Assembly: GCA_027047745.1 (NCBI GenBank)
Contig: JALTUB010000078.1
Location: 1-7,781 of the forward strand
Length of the DNA stretch: 7,781 nucleotides
DNA from: Sulfurimonas sp.
GTDB lineage: Bacteria > Campylobacterota > Campylobacteria > Campylobacterales > Sulfurimonadaceae
Direction: 5' to 3'
In this document: positions 5,386 to 7,781 of the stretch, piece by piece
How positions within the stretch are numbered: position 1 is the first letter of the stretch
Layout: each line of letters starts with the position of its first letter
The notes under the pieces: model-generated
The model's input: only the letters and a program-made list of their open reading frames with translations
Told to the model about the DNA's origin: nothing
The model's database searches: none
Translations under genes and position numbers: made by a program

Positions 5386-6645
5386 ATGGCACAAACTATA
5401 ACAGAAAAAATATTTTCCGAGCATGTTGGTCGTGAAGTTTTTGCGGGTGAGATTATCCGTTGTAACATCGACATGGTTATCGGAAATGATATTACAACTC
5501 CTATCTCAATCTCAGCATTTAACCTAAGTGGTGCGAAAAAACTAGCAAATCCAGATGGCTTTTCTATTGTCCTTGACCACTTTATCCCTGCAAAAGATAT
5601 AGCATCTGCAAATCAAGCAAAAATCTCTCGTGTTTTTGCAAAAGAGCATAATCTTAAAAACTTTTTTGATGAAAAAGATATGGGAATTGAACATGCACTT
5701 TTACCTGAAAAAGGACTTGTTGTTCCTGGTGATGTTATCATCGGTGCAGATTCTCATACTTGTACACATGGTGCTTTAGGAGCATTCTCAACTGGTATGG
5801 GTTCTACTGACCTTGCGTTTGCCATGATAAGTGGAGGTAACTGGTTTAAAGTTCCTGAGTCTATCAAAGTAAATCTTAGTGGAAAACCTGGCAAATACAC
5901 AACAGGAAAAGACATCATCTTAGAAGTTATCAGAATGATTGGTGTTGATGGGGCTTTGTATAAAACTTTAGAGTTTACAGGAAGTACGATTGAGCATCTA
6001 ACAATGGACGATAGATTTTCTATGTGCAACATGGCGATAGAAGCTGGTGCAAAAAGTGGGATTGTTGCTGTAGATGATGTGACTAGAGAATTTTTAGCTG
6101 ATAAAAACTTAGCTAGAGAGTCAAAAGAGCATTACTCTGATGCAGATGCAAACTATAGTATTGTACTAGATATAGATGTAGCAAATCTTGACCCTGTTAT
6201 AGCATATCCATTTTTACCATCAAATGGACACTCTGTAAATCAGGCAGTTAAAGATAAAATCAAAATAGACCAAGCTTTTATAGGAAGTTGTACAAATGGG
6301 CGTTTAAGTGACCTAAAAACTGCAGCAGAGATACTTGAAGGTAAAAGAGTTCATGAAGATGTTCGTCTTATCGTTACTCCAGGAACACAAAAGATACTAA
6401 AAGAAGCGTATAAACTTGGTTATATGGATATTATCATCGATGCTGGTGGAGTTGTGAGCAATCCAACTTGTGGAGCTTGTCTTGGTGGTTATATGGGTAT
6501 CTTAGGAGATGGTGAAGTGGCTGTTTCTACTACAAATCGTAACTTTGTAGGTCGTATGGGTTCTCGCTCTTCTGAAGTCTATCTAGCAAATTCAGCAGTT
6601 GCTGCTTGTTCAGCTTTAGCAGGGTACATCACAGACCCAAGATAA
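5386..6645 (+). CDS. leuC: 3-isopropylmalate dehydratase large subunit (LeuC)
   Basis: Aconitase-family subunit that, with LeuD, isomerises 2-isopropylmalate to 3-isopropylmalate in leucine synthesis in the cytoplasm. The 419-residue length matches the short, methanogen-like LeuC class, not the roughly 465-residue enterobacterial form. The [4Fe-4S] ligands are Cys302 (GSCTNGR), Cys362 and Cys365 (NPTCGACLGG). Other family motifs are GADSHTCTHGALGAF (120-134), STTNRNFVGRMG (381-392) and the C-terminal AACSALAGYITDP. As an Fe-S enzyme it depends on the NifS/NifU system encoded in the same window. The members of this short class can also be homoaconitase-type enzymes in other lineages, so the substrate is inferred; leucine synthesis is the most likely role here. 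No leuD follows it; an unrelated OmpA-family gene does. Confidence 0.92.
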   Translation: MAQTITEKIFSEHVGREVFAGEIIRCNIDMVIGNDITTPISISAFNLSGAKKLANPDGFSIVLDHFIPAKDIASANQAKISRVFAKEHNLKNFFDEKDMGIEHALLPEKGLVVPGDVIIGADSHTCTHGALGAFSTGMGSTDLAFAMISGGNWFKVPESIKVNLSGKPGKYTTGKDIILEVIRMIGVDGALYKTLEFTGSTIEHLTMDDRFSMCNMAIEAGAKSGIVAVDDVTREFLADKNLARESKEHYSDADANYSIVLDIDVANLDPVIAYPFLPSNGHSVNQAVKDKIKIDQAFIGSCTNGRLSDLKTAAEILEGKRVHEDVRLIVTPGTQKILKEAYKLGYMDIIIDAGGVVSNPTCGACLGGYMGILGDGEVAVSTTNRNFVGRMGSRSSEVYLANSAVAACSALAGYITDPR

Positions 6646-6678
6646 AATACGATAAAATGTCAAAATTAATTTTAAGGA
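6641..6678 (+). promoter_or_regulatory. Possible promoter and ribosome binding site of the OmpA-family gene
   Basis: GATAAAAT occurs twice with 10-bp spacing (6641-6648, across the leuC stop, and 6651-6658). The second gives a -10-like TAAAAT at 6653-6658, five bases shy of position 6664 where transcription could start. The ribosome binding site AAGGA is at 6674-6678, nine bases before the ATG. The promoter is a weak call; the ribosome binding site is clear. Confidence 0.4.
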
Positions 6679-6687
6679 AATAAATAG

Positions 6688-7781
6688 ATGAAAAAACTTT
6701 TACTTATCCCAGCACTTTTAGCTGGAAGTTTAGCTATAGCTAGTGATTATAACTACGAGGTAACACCTGTTATAGGTTATAACATAGCAGAAGGTAATAT
6801 AGGACTAGATAATTATGCAACATACGGTGGAGAGGTTCAGTACAATGGACTAGACTCTATTATTAAACCTGAATTATCTGTACTTTACTCTAAGGCAGAT
6901 TATGAAGCACCTTCAACTTTAAATACAAGCGTATGGAGAGCTGCATTAAACGGTGTGTATGAGTATGACAAAGTAGATTCAATCATCCCACTTGTAAAAG
7001 CTGGTATTGGTTATGAAAATATGGGTGATACTTACTCATCAGCTAACTCAAATAGTGCTTTTTTGGATGCTGGTTTAGGTGCGAAAGTGCCATTTACGAA
7101 AAATATAGCACTTAAACTTGAAGCAGTTTATATGCTAAAATATAATAACACAAGATATGACAATAACTTAGCTCTTCTTGCTGGTATCAATATCGCTTTT
7201 GGAAAAAGAGCAGAAGAAATAATTCCTGAAGCAGCTCCAGTTGTTGTTGTAGCAGTGATTGATGGTGATGATGATAAAGATGGTGTTTTAAACTCTGTTG
7301 ATGAGTGTATTCATACACCTGCTGGTTATGCAGTAGATACTCAAGGTTGTGCTTTAGATGATGACAAAGATGGCGTAGCAAATACAGTTGATCAGTGTCC
7401 AACAACTGCATTTGGCGTAGAAGTTGATACTAAGGGATGTGCTTTAGATGATGATAAAGATGGTGTTTTAAATGCTAAAGATGTTTGTCCAAACTCACCT
7501 GTTGGGTCTAAAGTAAATAGTGAGGGTTGTCCAGTTCTTGTAAATCTTCATGTAAACTTTGATAATAATTCTGCTAAAGTTAAAGAAAATTTTATGAGTG
7601 GTATTAACAAGTTTACAAACTTTTTAAGCACTTATACAGATTATAGTGCGAAAATAGTAGGATATACATCTAACACAGGAAATGCAAACTACAATCAAAA
7701 ACTATCAGAGCGTCGTGCAAATGCTGTTAAAAAAATTATTACAGAAGAGGGTATCGATGCAAGTCGTATCACAGCTGTAGG
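6688..7781 (+). CDS. OmpA-family outer membrane protein with TSP3 repeats (3' end cut off)
   Basis: The reading frame runs open from ATG 6688 to the window end, 364 codons. The signal peptide is about 1-18 (MKKLLLIPALLAGSLAIA). Residues 20-173 alternate polar and hydrophobic residues with many Tyr and Gly, the pattern of an 8-stranded OmpA-like beta-barrel ending at INIAFGK. A Pro/Ala/Val hinge follows (180-190). Three thrombospondin type-3 calcium-binding repeats lie at 194-221, 224-251 and 254-281, each of the form DDDKDGVxNxxDxC with a closing GC. The OmpA C-terminal domain begins near 284: LHVNFDNNSAKV is its first strand and NQKLSERRANAV (336-347) its signature helix. At the ligand loop GYTSNTG (325-331), Ser328 occupies the place of the usual Asp. 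Expected role: outer-membrane anchoring to peptidoglycan, OprF-like. It has its own ribosome binding site and is 42 bp from leuC. Confidence 0.92.
   Translation, partial: MKKLLLIPALLAGSLAIASDYNYEVTPVIGYNIAEGNIGLDNYATYGGEVQYNGLDSIIKPELSVLYSKADYEAPSTLNTSVWRAALNGVYEYDKVDSIIPLVKAGIGYENMGDTYSSANSNSAFLDAGLGAKVPFTKNIALKLEAVYMLKYNNTRYDNNLALLAGINIAFGKRAEEIIPEAAPVVVVAVIDGDDDKDGVLNSVDECIHTPAGYAVDTQGCALDDDKDGVANTVDQCPTTAFGVEVDTKGCALDDDKDGVLNAKDVCPNSPVGSKVNSEGCPVLVNLHVNFDNNSAKVKENFMSGINKFTNFLSTYTDYSAKIVGYTSNTGNANYNQKLSERRANAVKKIITEEGIDASRITAV
7267..7530 (+). repeat. 90-bp tandem repeat encoding thrombospondin type-3 units
   Basis: Three in-frame copies of about 90 bp start near 7267, 7357 and 7447. Each encodes DDDKDGV, a spacer, Asp-x-Cys, and a closing Gly-Cys. 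Copies one and three share 26 identical bases (7267-7292 and 7447-7472); copy two differs at several third positions. The repeats are a calcium-binding linker between barrel and OmpA domain. Confidence 0.8.

Noticed and set aside
7187..7411. Minus-strand open frame rich in His, Leu and Gln
   Set aside because: The odd composition is the antisense reading of the Asp/Lys-rich thrombospondin type-3 repeats of the OmpA-family gene.
7267..7530. Regular repeats as a CRISPR-like array
   Set aside because: The repeats are in frame and encode calcium-binding protein units; there are no unique spacers between identical repeats.

Overview
The window is AT-rich, compact DNA that looks like a chromosome segment of a Campylobacterota (epsilonproteobacterial) organism, most likely a sulfur- or hydrogen-oxidising Sulfurimonas-like lineage. 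The reasons are the NIF-type NifS/NifU pair used as the general Fe-S assembly system, the short methanogen-like LeuC, TATAAT-type -10 boxes with no clear -35, and the many c-type cytochromes. The taxonomic assignment is inference from gene content and style; no marker rRNA is present.

Layout. Positions 1-123 hold the 3' end of a plus-strand gene with a C-terminal membrane segment. It converges on the minus-strand pair nifS (1180-2388) and nifU (156-1136). A perfect 13-bp hairpin with a U-tract on the minus strand ends the pair and overlaps the nifU stop codon. About 140 bp upstream of nifS (2389-2527) contain two inverted repeats and the presumed nifS promoter. Next comes a decayed plus-strand remnant of a GGDEF (diguanylate cyclase) domain, about 2528-2749, with an in-frame stop. 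Its end overlaps the start of an unrecognised 167-codon gene (2742-3245).

Positions 3281-5321 form a tight plus-strand cluster of three exported redox proteins: a di-heme cytochrome c peroxidase/MauG-family protein, a small type-1 copper protein with amicyanin-like ligand spacing, and a protein with two cytochrome c domains. They plausibly act together in the periplasm, with the cytochrome and cupredoxin carrying electrons to the peroxidase. The peroxidase departs from the textbook family: a Cys stands where the distal Met of the electron-transfer haem is expected, and the His-bearing loop over the peroxidatic haem appears to be missing.

A recognisable promoter then drives leuC (5386-6645, large subunit of 3-isopropylmalate dehydratase), which has no leuD next to it here. 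The last gene (6688 to the window end, cut off) encodes an outer-membrane OmpA-family protein: signal peptide, beta-barrel, three calcium-binding thrombospondin type-3 repeats with a 90-bp DNA period, and a C-terminal OmpA domain whose peptidoglycan-binding Asp appears to be replaced by Ser.

Most of the window is ordinary housekeeping DNA. The most unusual part is the peroxidase-cupredoxin-cytochrome module. There is no CRISPR array, insertion sequence, tRNA or rRNA that I can support.
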